A stretch of DNA of 32,504 nucleotides from an uncultured Bacteroidota bacterium (GTDB lineage Bacteria > Bacteroidota > Bacteroidia > Chitinophagales > Chitinophagaceae): positions 1 to 32,504 of the forward strand of contig CAIYAG010000438.1 in the NCBI GenBank assembly GCA_903924075.1, in the 5' to 3' direction. The translations under genes were made by a program, and so were the position numbers. The first letter of the stretch is position 1. Every line of letters starts with the position of its first letter. Below the pieces are notes generated by a model. The model was not told the origin of the DNA and made no database searches. It saw nothing but the letters and a program-made list of their open reading frames with translations. This document shows positions 14,253 through 23,290 of this stretch, piece by piece.

Positions 14253-17027
14253 TTAGATCACCACATTGATCATCTTACCCTTCACAAAAATGAATTTCTT
14301 GAGCGGCTTGCCCTCCATCCATTTCTGTACTAATTCATTCTCTAATGCTATTTTCTCCACTTCATCTGCCGTGGCATCTAAAGCGATATTGATATTGGTT
14401 CTAACCCTTCCATTGATACTAACAGGGTATTCTTTAGACGACTCAGTTACATATTTGGCTTCAAAGGTTGGATACGCCGCATCCAGAATTGATCCGGAAT
14501 TGCCTAACTCAGCCCATAATGCCTCACAAACATGCGGTGCATATGGCGTTAATAAGATCAATAAAGGTTCTAATACCGAACGCTTATTACACTTCAGATC
14601 TGCCAGCTCATTCACACAGATCATAAATCCACTTACCGCCGTGTTGAAACTGAAACGTTCTGTATCGTCTTCAGTTTTGCGAATGGTTTTGTGCAATACT
14701 TTTAATTCTTCTGCTGTTGCTGCATCTTCGTTCCAAACCTTACCCTTCATTTCATCATAGAATAAGCGCCATAGTTTTTTGATGAAACGATGCACTCCTT
14801 CAATACCTTTGGTATCCCATGGTTTACTCTGCTCAACAGGGCCGAGGAACATTTCATACATGCGAAAGGTATCTGCTCCATATTTCTGTACCAGCTCATC
14901 AGGGTTCACGGTATTGAACTTCGACTTACTCATTTTTTCTACCTCAGTGCCACAGATATACTTTCCATCCTCTAATTGAAATTCTGCTGACGCGAAATCT
15001 GGTTTCCATGTTTTAAATGCTGCAGTATCTAATTCAATACCATCAACGATGTTTACATCCACGTGTAATTTGTCGACCGTTTCAAAATCACTGATCAATC
15101 CTAAAGAAACATAGGTATTTGTTCCCTTTAAGCGATACACAAATCTGGAAGATCCTTGGATCATTCCCTGATTCAATAATTTTTTGAAGGGCTCATCAAA
15201 ACCAATATGACCTAGGTCGTACAAGGCTTTCGTCCACAAGCGACTATACAATAAATGCCCCACAGCATGCTCAGTTCCACCAATATAAAGATCAACCTGG
15301 TTCCAGTAATCACTTACTTTTCGGTCGCAGAAGGTTTCAGTATTGTGCGGATCCATATAACGCAAAAAATACCAACTACTTCCTGCATAACCCGGCATGG
15401 TATTGGTTTCTAATTCCTGTGCAACCCATTCAGGAATGTTTGCTAACGGACCTTCGCCTTCCGGACCAGGAGAATAAGAATCAACTTCTGGTAAAAGTAA
15501 TGGCAATTCATTTTCGCTTAAAGGATAAGCTGTTCCATTCTTCCACTTTACAGGAAATGGCTCACCCCAATAACGTTGTCTGCTAAATGCAGCGTCACGC
15601 ATACGATAGTTTACTTTGGCTTTACCGATGCCCATTTCTTCTAAACGATTATTAACGATTGCAATGGCATCGCGCATAACAATGCCGTCTAAGAAATCGC
15701 TATTATGCAATTTGGCATCCTTGGTTGCATTGGCTTCTTCTCCATTATATGCATCACCCAAAATATTGGTGATCGGAATATTAAAGTGCTTCGCGAATTT
15801 ATAATCACGATCATCGCCACAAGGCACAGCCATGATGGCGCCAGTACCATACCCTGCTAACACATATTCAGAGATCCAAATCGGAATTTGTTTCCCGTTA
15901 AAAGGATTGATGGCATAAGCACCAGTAAAACATCCACTGATTTTTTTCTCGGCCTGACGTTCTCTTTCACTCCTGCTTTTTACATAAGCACAATATTCAT
16001 CAACCGCTGTTTGTTGTGTTGCAGTTTTAATTTGATCGATCAATTCATGTTCAGGGGCGATGACCATAAAGTCAACACCAAAAATGGTATCCGGACGAGT
16101 AGTATATACTTTCAGATTTAATGCATCTGTTGTTGCATCACTGCTAATTGCAAAATCTATTTCAGCACCATAACTTTTCCCAATCCAGTTCGTCTGCATT
16201 TCTTTCATTGAATCGCTGAAAGCCACGCGGTCTAAGCCTTCCAGCAAACGATCGGCATACTCTGTAATTCTTAAATACCATTGACGCAATTTCTTTTTCA
16301 CTACTGGATGTCCGCCTCTTTCACTCACTCCATTCACTACCTCATCATTCGCTAAAACGGTTCCCAATGCTTCACACCAGTTCACTTCGCCATAGCCACA
16401 AAATGCCAGACGATAGTTCATCAAAATTTCTTGTTGTTGCTTTTCAGAAAATGCTTTCCACTCTGTTGCACTGAATGTAGCAGGTGAATAATTTACTGCT
16501 GCAGGGAATGGATGTATACTATTTCCTGCTTGCTCAAAAGAAGCGATCAATACCTCTATAGATTCTGCTTTTTGTTTTGCGCGATTAAAAAAGCTCTTGA
16601 ATAATTGCAAGAAGATCCACTGTGTCCATTTATAATAAACGGGCTCACATGTACGGATCTCTCTTTCCCAATCGAAGCAAAAACCTATATTATCCAGTTG
16701 CTTTCTAAAAGTATCGATATTCTTATGCGTACTTACTGCAGGATGCACACCATGTTCAATGGCATATTGTTCTGCTGGCAAGCCAAAGGCATCATAGCCC
16801 ATTGGATGTAACACATTGAATCCTTTTAATCTTTTGAATCTGCTAAAAATATCAGAAGCAATATATCCCAATGGGTGCCCTACGTGTAAACCTGCACCGC
16901 TTGGATAAGGAAACATGTCCAACACATAATACTTCGGCTTATCGCTGGTATTACTTACACGATAGGCATGATTGTTCTGCCATTTTTTTTGCCAATCCTT
17001 CTCAATTTTCCTGAAGTCGTATTCCAT
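14253..17027 (-). CDS. leuS: Leucyl-tRNA synthetase
   Basis: A class I aminoacyl-tRNA synthetase that charges tRNA-Leu. It has 924 residues, longer than the roughly 860 of E. coli. The N-terminal catalytic signature is DMFPYPSGAGLHVGHPLGY with HVGH at 48-51. The editing (CP1) domain follows, with the threonine-rich site VYTTRPDTIFG and GTGAIMAVPCGDDRD. The catalytic lysine loop KMSKS is at 698-702, and the anticodon-binding and C-terminal domains end in KGKMINVVI. The extra length is partly a stretch near residues 148-200, not seen in the standard E. coli form, between the two halves of the N-terminal catalytic region. The ATG at 17027 is preceded two bases earlier by the stop of a 16-codon reading frame. 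Confidence 0.98.
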   Translation of the reverse strand: MEYDFRKIEKDWQKKWQNNHAYRVSNTSDKPKYYVLDMFPYPSGAGLHVGHPLGYIASDIFSRFKRLKGFNVLHPMGYDAFGLPAEQYAIEHGVHPAVSTHKNIDTFRKQLDNIGFCFDWEREIRTCEPVYYKWTQWIFLQLFKSFFNRAKQKAESIEVLIASFEQAGNSIHPFPAAVNYSPATFSATEWKAFSEKQQQEILMNYRLAFCGYGEVNWCEALGTVLANDEVVNGVSERGGHPVVKKKLRQWYLRITEYADRLLEGLDRVAFSDSMKEMQTNWIGKSYGAEIDFAISSDATTDALNLKVYTTRPDTIFGVDFMVIAPEHELIDQIKTATQQTAVDEYCAYVKSRSERERQAEKKISGCFTGAYAINPFNGKQIPIWISEYVLAGYGTGAIMAVPCGDDRDYKFAKHFNIPITNILGDAYNGEEANATKDAKLHNSDFLDGIVMRDAIAIVNNRLEEMGIGKAKVNYRMRDAAFSRQRYWGEPFPVKWKNGTAYPLSENELPLLLPEVDSYSPGPEGEGPLANIPEWVAQELETNTMPGYAGSSWYFLRYMDPHNTETFCDRKVSDYWNQVDLYIGGTEHAVGHLLYSRLWTKALYDLGHIGFDEPFKKLLNQGMIQGSSRFVYRLKGTNTYVSLGLISDFETVDKLHVDVNIVDGIELDTAAFKTWKPDFASAEFQLEDGKYICGTEVEKMSKSKFNTVNPDELVQKYGADTFRMYEMFLGPVEQSKPWDTKGIEGVHRFIKKLWRLFYDEMKGKVWNEDAATAEELKVLHKTIRKTEDDTERFSFNTAVSGFMICVNELADLKCNKRSVLEPLLILLTPYAPHVCEALWAELGNSGSILDAAYPTFEAKYVTESSKEYPVSINGRVRTNINIALDATADEVEKIALENELVQKWMEGKPLKKFIFVKGKMINVVI

Positions 17028-17029
17028 TT

Positions 17030-17080
17030 TTAAAAAGCGTTCAAGGGTGTAATGTTGATAGCCCAGTTCAATCCTAACAT
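17030..17080 (-). CDS. Possible leader peptide upstream of leuS
   Basis: A 16-codon reading frame, MLGLNWAINITPLNAF, ends in TAA two bases before the leuS ATG. Three codons are leucine (TTA, TTG, TTG). Three of sixteen is not rare enough to be decisive, since leucine is the commonest residue. The tight spacing would allow translational coupling. It is seen in sequence only; no family evidence supports it. Confidence 0.25.
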   Translation of the reverse strand: MLGLNWAINITPLNAF

Positions 17081-17082
17081 AT

Positions 17083-17107
17083 CTTTAACCCATTTACGGG
17101 GCTAAAG
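17083..17107 (-). promoter_or_regulatory. Hairpin in the leuS leader
   Basis: In the minus-strand RNA, CUUUAGCCC pairs with GGGUUAAAG (9 bp, one G-U pair, 7-base loop). The complementary plus strand would carry an A-C mismatch instead, which suggests the structure belongs to the leuS transcript. No U-run follows, so it is not a terminator. Confidence 0.35.
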
Positions 17108-17145
17108 CAGTATTTTCAGATGTAAAATCGGGTTTTGAATGGTTG

Positions 17146-17153
17146 CAAATGTA
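17146..17153 (-). promoter_or_regulatory. -7 box for leuS
   Basis: The minus strand reads TACATTTG, preceding leuS by 118 bases. It is the mirror image of the ftsX box at 17175-17182. The implied leader of about 115 bases holds the hairpin at 17083-17107 and the short reading frame at 17030-17080. Confidence 0.5.
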
Positions 17154-17174
17154 AGTGTTTAGCGGGCAAAAGCC

Positions 17175-17182
17175 TACATTTG
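17175..17182 (+). promoter_or_regulatory. -7 box for ftsX
   Basis: TACATTTG, followed by C, fits TAnnTTTG and lies 52 bases before the ftsX ATG. With the leuS box it forms a 9-bp inverted repeat (GCAAATGTA ... TACATTTGC). Confidence 0.5.
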
Positions 17183-17234
17183 CCTATCAGTACCCGACTT
17201 ACAATTGTAACCGGGAAAGGAAAAAAGTATCATT

Positions 17235-18110
17235 ATGGCTGTTGTTGGTAAATCTTCTTTAAAGCGTAGCAAACCCAATTATATATATAGTATCGTAGGA
17301 GTTGCGCTCGTTTTGTTTCTTTTGGGCATCATGGGTTGGATCTTTCTGAACATCAATTCAGTGGGCAATGCATTCAAAGAAGATATCCGTATGAGTGCTT
17401 ATTTGCGCACTATGAATAAGGATACCATTGGTCAGATCCAGCAGTTCATTTCTGCTAAACCTTATGCAAAAGGCGTGGTGTATGTAGATAAAGCCAATGC
17501 AAAACTGATCTGGAATAAAGAAAATAACGACGATTGGGCGAAGATCCTTGACTCGAATCCTTTACCAGAAAGTATCGACTTCTATGCGAAGGCTAACTAT
17601 GTAAATAAAGATAGCCTGCAAAAAATATCCGATGATCTAATGGCGGCTTATGGCAACCAAATTACTGAATTACAATATCCTCAAAGCTTGGTAACCAATT
17701 TGAACGAACGTGCTTCTAAGATCGGATTGATCTTTTTGGTGGTAGCCGTTTTGCTCTGCGTGATCGTGATCTTCAGTATCGACAATACCATACGCCTGGC
17801 AATGTTTAGTAATCGTTTCCTGATCAAGACCATGCAAATGGTTGGTGCAACAAGGGGCTTTATTTCAAAACCAATGAATATTCAAGCAGTGATCAATGGC
17901 TTAATTAGTTCTGGAATTGCCATTGTGCTATTATTTACTTTAATAGGATGGGCTGAAAGTCAGTTCGAACCATTAAAAGCGATCCGGGATATCAATCTTA
18001 CACTCATTTTGTTCTTTGGGATGATCGTGTTAGGCGTTGGAATTTCAGTTTTCAGCACCCATCGGGCCGTTTTGAAATATTTAAAAATGAAACTCGACGA
18101 GCTTTATTAA
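17235..18110 (+). CDS. ftsX: Cell division protein FtsX
   Basis: A 291-residue inner-membrane protein, the permease-like partner of FtsE, which couples septal peptidoglycan hydrolases to the divisome. Topology fits FtsX: a first membrane helix at about residues 18-38, a periplasmic domain to about 160 (with RMSAYLRTMNKDTIGQIQQF at its start), and three more helices at about 168-187, 213-235 and 252-275. The cytoplasmic loop NRFLIKTMQMVGATRGFISKPM carries the typical FtsX 'MqlVGAT' segment. ftsE is not adjacent, which is usual in Bacteroidota. DUF3098 and uppP follow on the same strand, a cluster known from this phylum. Confidence 0.93.
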   Translation: MAVVGKSSLKRSKPNYIYSIVGVALVLFLLGIMGWIFLNINSVGNAFKEDIRMSAYLRTMNKDTIGQIQQFISAKPYAKGVVYVDKANAKLIWNKENNDDWAKILDSNPLPESIDFYAKANYVNKDSLQKISDDLMAAYGNQITELQYPQSLVTNLNERASKIGLIFLVVAVLLCVIVIFSIDNTIRLAMFSNRFLIKTMQMVGATRGFISKPMNIQAVINGLISSGIAIVLLFTLIGWAESQFEPLKAIRDINLTLILFFGMIVLGVGISVFSTHRAVLKYLKMKLDELY

Positions 18111-18179
18111 CCAAGATTAACCTAGCATACAATAATTATTTTCTAATAACCATTACCTTTCAATCTTAAAATATCTGTG

Positions 18180-18425
18180 ATGAGCGAACAAAAAAAACAA
18201 ATTGCTACCCCACTTTTTGCAAAAGATAATTTAGTATGGATGTTGATCGGAGCCGGTATTGTGGCTCTTGGATTCATCTTAATGAGTGGCGGAAAAAGTA
18301 CTGACCCTCGTGTGTTTGATACCAAAGAAGTATATAGTACTACCCGAATTACCATTGCTCCTATTTTAATAGTTGCAGGATTGATCGTAGAGATCTATGC
18401 GATCTTCAAAAAACAAAAAGCTTAA
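18180..18425 (+). CDS. DUF3098 family membrane protein
   Basis: An 81-residue protein from the ATG at 18180 (an in-frame GTG lies directly before it). It has two membrane helices, about residues 17-36 (NLVWMLIGAGIVALGFILMS) and 56-75, joined by a short loop with the DUF3098 pattern GGxSxDPxxFxxxEVYSxxRITIAPI. The family is Bacteroidota-specific, as far as I know, and typically sits between ftsX and uppP, as here. The function is unknown; placement suggests a role in division or cell-wall lipid handling. Gaps are 69 bases to ftsX and 20 to uppP, consistent with one operon. Confidence 0.88.
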   Translation: MSEQKKQIATPLFAKDNLVWMLIGAGIVALGFILMSGGKSTDPRVFDTKEVYSTTRITIAPILIVAGLIVEIYAIFKKQKA

Positions 18426-18445
18426 TTCATCACTATACTTTTACT

Positions 18446-19243
18446 ATGACCCTTTTTGATACGATCATTATTGCGATTATTGAAGGACTAACTGAATTCC
18501 TCCCTATTTCTTCTACAGGACACATGATCATTGCAAGCTCATTCATGGGAATAGAAAAAGACGCTTTTACCAAACTCTTTGAAATTGCCATTCAATTGGG
18601 TGCCATTCTTTCTGTTGTAGTTATTTACTGGAAAAAATTTTTCCGCTTAGACAGATTGAATTTTTATATCAAATTGGTTGTTGCGGTAATACCAGCATTG
18701 GTCTTGGGTTTTATATTCTCTAAAAAAATTGATGCTTTGCTAGAGAGCCCATTAACTGTAAGTATCACTTTGCTTTTAGGTGGTTTTGTATTGTTGTTTA
18801 TTGATAAACTTTTCAAAACGCCAACTGTTGAAACTGAAGAGCATATTAGTTTATCAAAAGCTTTTATGATTGGCGTTTGGCAGTGCTTAGCCATGATACC
18901 GGGAACCAGCAGAAGTGCTGCTAGTATCATTGGTGGTATGCAACAGAAATTAACCAGAAACCTAGCCGCAGAATTTTCATTCTTCTTAGCCGTGCCTACA
19001 ATGGCCGCTGCTACTGGATATAAACTACTTAAAGCCTACCAAGAAACACCTGAACTTTTAACAAATAAAGACAATTTAATTGCACTAGCTATTGGGAATC
19101 TTATCGCATTCGTAGTTGCTATTATTGCCATTAAATTCTTTATCGGCTATTTACAAAAGCATGGCTTTCGCCTTTTTGGATGGTACCGTATCATTGCTGG
19201 AATCATTCTTTTGATCCTTATTTATACTGGTCACCTGTCTTAA
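18446..19243 (+). CDS. uppP: Undecaprenyl-diphosphate phosphatase UppP (BacA)
   Basis: A 265-residue polytopic membrane enzyme that dephosphorylates undecaprenyl diphosphate on the periplasmic side, recycling the carrier lipid for peptidoglycan and O-antigen. Both active-site blocks are visible: EGLTEFLPISSTGH (E13 and E17 to H26) and PGTSRSAASIIGG (152-164) with the key Arg. About eight helices can be placed. Length matches the family. It is third in the ftsX-DUF3098-uppP run. In other Bacteroidota I recall truB following; here the next gene is an MFS carrier 90 bases on. Confidence 0.96.
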   Translation: MTLFDTIIIAIIEGLTEFLPISSTGHMIIASSFMGIEKDAFTKLFEIAIQLGAILSVVVIYWKKFFRLDRLNFYIKLVVAVIPALVLGFIFSKKIDALLESPLTVSITLLLGGFVLLFIDKLFKTPTVETEEHISLSKAFMIGVWQCLAMIPGTSRSAASIIGGMQQKLTRNLAAEFSFFLAVPTMAAATGYKLLKAYQETPELLTNKDNLIALAIGNLIAFVVAIIAIKFFIGYLQKHGFRLFGWYRIIAGIILLILIYTGHLS

Positions 19244-19333
19244 TCTATCACTTTCTGAGCAATTTTCTTTCCGACCAAGGGTCGCGCTCTTTTGCGTTCT
19301 TTCCCCTATCTTTAAAACACAAAAATAGCATCT

Positions 19334-20644
19334 ATGCAAACTGCTTCTAAAAAGGTAATTAATGGATGGGCCATGTACGATTGGGCTAATAGTGTTTACA
19401 ATCTGGTGATCACTTCTACTATTTTCCCCGCTTATTATGAAGCTGTAACTGGCGATGGCAATGATGCCACTTTAAACGATACTGTTAAGCTTTTTGGCAG
19501 AGAATTCGTAAATACATCGCTTTATAATTACTCACTTGCAGTTGCTTTTTTTATAGTGGCAATCATGTCGCCCATTTTATCTTCTATTGCTGATTATAAA
19601 GGCAATAAAAAACAATTCCTATTTTTCTTTTGTACAATGGGAAGCCTTGCTTGTAGTGCCATGTATTTTTTTGATAAAACCAACTTGGTTTATGGATTAT
19701 GCTGTTTGATAATAGCATGTATTGGATTTTGGAGTAGCCTTGTTTTTTACAACTCTTATCTTCCTGAAATTGCAGCCCCTGAAGACCAAGACAAAGTTAG
19801 TGCTAAGGGATTCGCCATGGGTTATATTGGAAGTGTGATCTTACAGTTGATCTGTTTTGTATTTGTAATGTCGCCACAGACTTTTGGAATTGATGGAAGT
19901 AAGGCTGCTCAAATCTCTTTCTTATTAGTGGGGATTTGGTGGTGGGGATTCGGACAACTAGCATTGAGTAAACTTCCTCCAGGCAAACCTTCCGAACACA
20001 AAAGAAATGAAGGTAGCATTCTTACGAATGGTTATAAAGAGTTAAACAAAGTATTGAAACAGCTGAAAGAACTTCCTGTTTTAAAAACATATTTAGCTGC
20101 ATTTTTCTTTTACAATATGGGAGTTCAGACAGTCATGTTGGCGGCTACACTTTATGGGAAAAGTGAATTGAATATTCCAACAACCAATTTGATCATCGCC
20201 ATATTAATTATACAAATAGTGGCAGTTCCTGGTGCTTATTTAATTGCGAAGCTTTCTGAAAAAATTGGCAATTTTAGAGCATTGATGTTTACCATTTTGT
20301 TTTGGATCATACTTTGTGTGGATGGCTATTTCATTCCAAGAAATGGAATCACTCAGTTCTATACCCTAGCGATTTTGGTGGGCTTTGTAATGGGAGGCAT
20401 TCAATCACTAAGCAGAAGTACCTACGCAAAATTGATGCCTGTTACAAAAGACACTACTTCTTTCTTCAGTTTCTATGATGTAACAGAAAAAATTGCCATT
20501 GTAATTGGTATGTTAAGCTTCGGGTACATCAATGAACTTACAGGTTCGCAACGCAACAGCATTTTAGCATTGGTAACATTTTTCTTAATCGGTTTTTTCC
20601 TATTATTGGTTGCAATGAAAAGACAAAAAACAGAATTAGCCTAA
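19334..20644 (+). CDS. MFS transporter, UMF1 / Atg22-like family
   Basis: A 436-residue carrier with about twelve membrane helices in two halves separated by a hydrophilic loop near residues 215-245. The N-terminus GWAMYDWANSVYNLVITSTIFPAYY is the hallmark of the UMF1 (Atg22-like) group, and SSIADYKGNKKQFL and QSLSRSTYAKLMP are the typical cytoplasmic loops after helices 2 and 10. Fungal Atg22 exports amino acids from vacuoles; the substrate of bacterial members is unknown. The metallo-beta-lactamase-fold gene starts three bases after this stop, so the two should be co-translated. TATCTTTA at 19307-19314 is a 7 of 8 match to the promoter box. Confidence 0.9.
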   Translation: MQTASKKVINGWAMYDWANSVYNLVITSTIFPAYYEAVTGDGNDATLNDTVKLFGREFVNTSLYNYSLAVAFFIVAIMSPILSSIADYKGNKKQFLFFFCTMGSLACSAMYFFDKTNLVYGLCCLIIACIGFWSSLVFYNSYLPEIAAPEDQDKVSAKGFAMGYIGSVILQLICFVFVMSPQTFGIDGSKAAQISFLLVGIWWWGFGQLALSKLPPGKPSEHKRNEGSILTNGYKELNKVLKQLKELPVLKTYLAAFFFYNMGVQTVMLAATLYGKSELNIPTTNLIIAILIIQIVAVPGAYLIAKLSEKIGNFRALMFTILFWIILCVDGYFIPRNGITQFYTLAILVGFVMGGIQSLSRSTYAKLMPVTKDTTSFFSFYDVTEKIAIVIGMLSFGYINELTGSQRNSILALVTFFLIGFFLLLVAMKRQKTELA

Positions 20645-20647
20645 GCC

Positions 20648-21517
20648 ATGCAACTATATACTATTGAAGCAGGGACCTTTAAACTTGATGGCGGCGCCAT
20701 GTTTGGTGTAGTTCCTAAAAGCATGTGGAACAAATTAAATACTGCCGACGAAAATAATTTGTGTACCTGGGCTTTACGCTGTTTGCTAATCGAAGATGGC
20801 AACCGTTTGATCTTGATAGACAACGGAGTTGGCGACAAGCAAGATGCGAAATTTTTTGGACACTATTGCCTAAGTGGCAATTCAGATATCAATAAAGCCC
20901 TAGCCGTACATGGGTTTCACAGCTCAGATATTACTGACGTTTTTCTCACTCATTTGCACTTTGACCATTGTGGTGGAAGTATTAAAAGAGTGGGTGATAA
21001 ATTGTTACCAGCTTTTGATAAAGCAGTGTATTGGTCTAACGAACAACATTGGCAATGGGCCACCATTCCAAACGACAGAGAGAAAGCATCCTTTCTGAAA
21101 GAAAATATTCTACCCATTAAAGAAAGTGGGCAGCTTCAATTCATTCCCTTACCTACAGGTGGATTAGAAATAGATGGCAAACTAGGCACCTCTAAATTCT
21201 CAGAAAATATTAGCGTTCGATTTGTAAATGGACACACAGATCAAATGATGTTACCCCAAATTCATTATAAGGGTAGTACCATTGTTTATATGGCAGACCT
21301 CTTGCCATCTATAAATCATATCCCATTGCCCTATGTAATGGCTTATGATATGTTTCCGCTCACTACGTTAAAGGAGAAAAAATCTTTTTTAACAGAAGCA
21401 GTAGAAAAAGATTATCTGTTATATTTTGAGCACGATGCTTATAATGAATGTTGCACACTGCAGCAAACAGAAAAGGGGATAAGGCAAAAAACCAGTTTTA
21501 AACTTTCTGAATTATAG
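20648..21517 (+). CDS. Metallo-beta-lactamase-fold hydrolase
   Basis: A 289-residue cytoplasmic hydrolase with a complete two-metal site: HLHFDH (H102, H104, D106, H107), H196 in NGHTDQM, D217 in VYMADLLP and H262 in YFEHDA. The N-terminal part (CLLIEDGNRLILIDNGVGD) is the usual first sandwich strand pair. The spacing resembles the lactonase-like branch of the superfamily, but the substrate cannot be read from sequence. It follows the MFS carrier by three bases, which suggests the carrier and hydrolase act on related compounds. The stop codon lies only six bases from that of the convergent DUF3108 gene, with no room for a terminator. Confidence 0.88.
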   Translation: MQLYTIEAGTFKLDGGAMFGVVPKSMWNKLNTADENNLCTWALRCLLIEDGNRLILIDNGVGDKQDAKFFGHYCLSGNSDINKALAVHGFHSSDITDVFLTHLHFDHCGGSIKRVGDKLLPAFDKAVYWSNEQHWQWATIPNDREKASFLKENILPIKESGQLQFIPLPTGGLEIDGKLGTSKFSENISVRFVNGHTDQMMLPQIHYKGSTIVYMADLLPSINHIPLPYVMAYDMFPLTTLKEKKSFLTEAVEKDYLLYFEHDAYNECCTLQQTEKGIRQKTSFKLSEL

Positions 21518-21523
21518 GAAATT

Positions 21524-22324
21524 CTATCGCACGCCCAAATTGGAGCTGAGGGGATAACGTAGATTGCGGTATTGCATCATGTCTACTTTCACACTTCCTA
21601 CCACAATCGGACTTTCAATTCGAAGCGGTATATGATTAGGATCATCACTCACCCATACTGTCATTTTCTCGCCACCAGAGAACATGGTGCCCTTCACCAA
21701 CAATGGTTTGAAACGAATGGCCCGGAATTTACCATATTTGGTCTTGATCACTTCTTTTCCTTCGTATTTGATATACAGATTATGCACTTCATTATCAAGG
21801 AACATGTTGAATGGAATTTTATCATCAGGTTGTAACCTGCTGAAATCAATATTCCTGGCATAATAAATAGCACTTAATACATCCTGCACACATCCTGGAA
21901 CTTTGAATACCCCATTAGTTGTAACAGCCGTATTAGCTTGCTGATTAAAGCTCACATTCTCGCTATGTTTAAATCCGCCTTCATCAATATTGCGAATAAA
22001 TTTGAGTGGCTGTAAATTGGCAGTATCAAAATAAGTTTCGTAGCGGTCTCTCACCTTAAAGATCCAATCATAACTGGGGTTTGATGTTCCAATTCCTACC
22101 GCATGATAGGCGGGCTTATTGTTCACATGATCAAGTGTTAAATTAAAAGTTGCATCTCCTGCATTTACATACATGCCTATTACATTATAGAACACAACAA
22201 AAGAAATGCTTTCGCCTTCCTGGAAACAGGTATTCTTTATACCGCAAAAGTCATCCCCTGCAGTTAGCCTACGAGAAACACTTAGTAGTAGTACAAATAA
22301 TATCAATTTTTTCCAGTTCGTCAT
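21524..22324 (-). CDS. DUF3108 family exported protein
   Basis: A 266-residue protein with a signal peptide (MTNWKKLILFVLLLSVSRRLTA, cut probably near residue 22), so periplasmic. The body matches DUF3108: GESISFVVFYNVIGMYVNAGDATF at the start (family pattern GExLxYxVxYxxxxxxAG.A), YHAVGIGTSNPSYDWIFKVRDRYETYFD in the middle, and VWVSDDPNHIPLRIESPIVVGSVKVDM near the end. The last of these resembles the end of LolA-like beta-sheet proteins. The function is unknown. It follows the flippase-like gene by nine bases on the same strand, so the two form an operon. Confidence 0.87.
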   Translation of the reverse strand: MTNWKKLILFVLLLSVSRRLTAGDDFCGIKNTCFQEGESISFVVFYNVIGMYVNAGDATFNLTLDHVNNKPAYHAVGIGTSNPSYDWIFKVRDRYETYFDTANLQPLKFIRNIDEGGFKHSENVSFNQQANTAVTTNGVFKVPGCVQDVLSAIYYARNIDFSRLQPDDKIPFNMFLDNEVHNLYIKYEGKEVIKTKYGKFRAIRFKPLLVKGTMFSGGEKMTVWVSDDPNHIPLRIESPIVVGSVKVDMMQYRNLRYPLSSNLGVR

Positions 22325-22333
22325 TCCATTAAT

Positions 22334-23290
22334 TTAAACAATCAGTTTATTATCTTGTTTATTTTTAAATAAGCGTACCCCTAAAATTAGAACACTTCCA
22401 AGAATCGCTGGGATGATTAAATTAATAACCCAAATACCCGCAGCTGCTGCAATGATTCCAAGGTGATTAGTGCTCAATAGTCCAAATAATTGCAAACTCA
22501 CTTTTCCCCTAAATCCTAATTCTGCTAAAGCAATAGAAGGTATAGATGCCATCACCAAAAAAAACACCGAAACCATCATTGCCAGAGTCAGCACACCCGA
22601 TTCCACTCCAAATAATTGTAGCAATAATACATATTGCACAATATATACAACGTATCTAACCACAGATAAGCACAAAATTCTTGTTAATTCTCTCCAATGA
22701 AGTGCTTCCACTTTTTCGATTAAGAATTTATATTTTTCAACAAACGGGATTTTTTCAATGAGACGTGTGACAAGCGAAACATTGAAATACAAAATTGTAA
22801 ATACAATAACCCCGATAAACAGTAAGATCATCAAAGCATCTAGCAAGTATTCGTTAAGCACCTCTAGCTGATTATTGCGGTTTAAAATTGTATATCGCAG
22901 ATCCACCAATGCAATCAAACCAATAAAAAAAGTGACCACAATTTGGCTCATTGATCCAACCAATGATAATGCTACCCCTCTTAATCTATTTCCTTCCTGT
23001 AAATAAAGAATTCTTCCCACAAAATCACCCGACCTGTTAATTGTATTCAATGCAAATGCCTGTCCAGTTAAAATAGCTTTATACGCTTTCCCAAATCTGA
23101 TTTTTTCAATTCTACTAACCAGGATCTGCCATTTTCTTGCTTCTAAACCCCAATTCAGAAACATCAGTAATACAACAACGATGAATTTCCAGTTTGATGG
23201 GCCATAAAGTGTTTCTTTGATCAATTGCCATGACTGACGCAGATCGCCTTGTCCCTTTATCTGATAGTAGATAGAAAAAAACAGCCACAC
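22334..23290 (-). CDS. Flippase-like / lysylphosphatidylglycerol synthase-type membrane protein, start uncertain
   Basis: A protein of at least 318 residues with about eight membrane helices of the LPG_synthase_TM / UPF0104 type; GLEARKWQILV and GQAFALNTINRSGDFVGRILYL are the conserved cytoplasmic and re-entrant segments of this family. It lacks the soluble acyltransferase-like domain of MprF, so it probably flips a lipid rather than modifying it. The listed GTG start cuts the first helix. The frame stays open up to an ATT at 23359, adding KKWKLSRKLKIF and a complete first helix, but this upstream part has no ATG, GTG or TTG in frame. An ATG one frame away at 23364 is stopped at once. See the matching finding. 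Confidence 0.75.
   Translation of the reverse strand: MWLFFSIYYQIKGQGDLRQSWQLIKETLYGPSNWKFIVVVLLMFLNWGLEARKWQILVSRIEKIRFGKAYKAILTGQAFALNTINRSGDFVGRILYLQEGNRLRGVALSLVGSMSQIVVTFFIGLIALVDLRYTILNRNNQLEVLNEYLLDALMILLFIGVIVFTILYFNVSLVTRLIEKIPFVEKYKFLIEKVEALHWRELTRILCLSVVRYVVYIVQYVLLLQLFGVESGVLTLAMMVSVFFLVMASIPSIALAELGFRGKVSLQLFGLLSTNHLGIIAAAAGIWVINLIIPAILGSVLILGVRLFKNKQDNKLIV

Noticed and set aside
14266-14760. A 164-codon open frame on the plus strand opposite leuS
   Set aside because: It lies wholly inside leuS, which has full family motifs, and its product is a low-complexity Ser/Leu-rich sequence with no domain.
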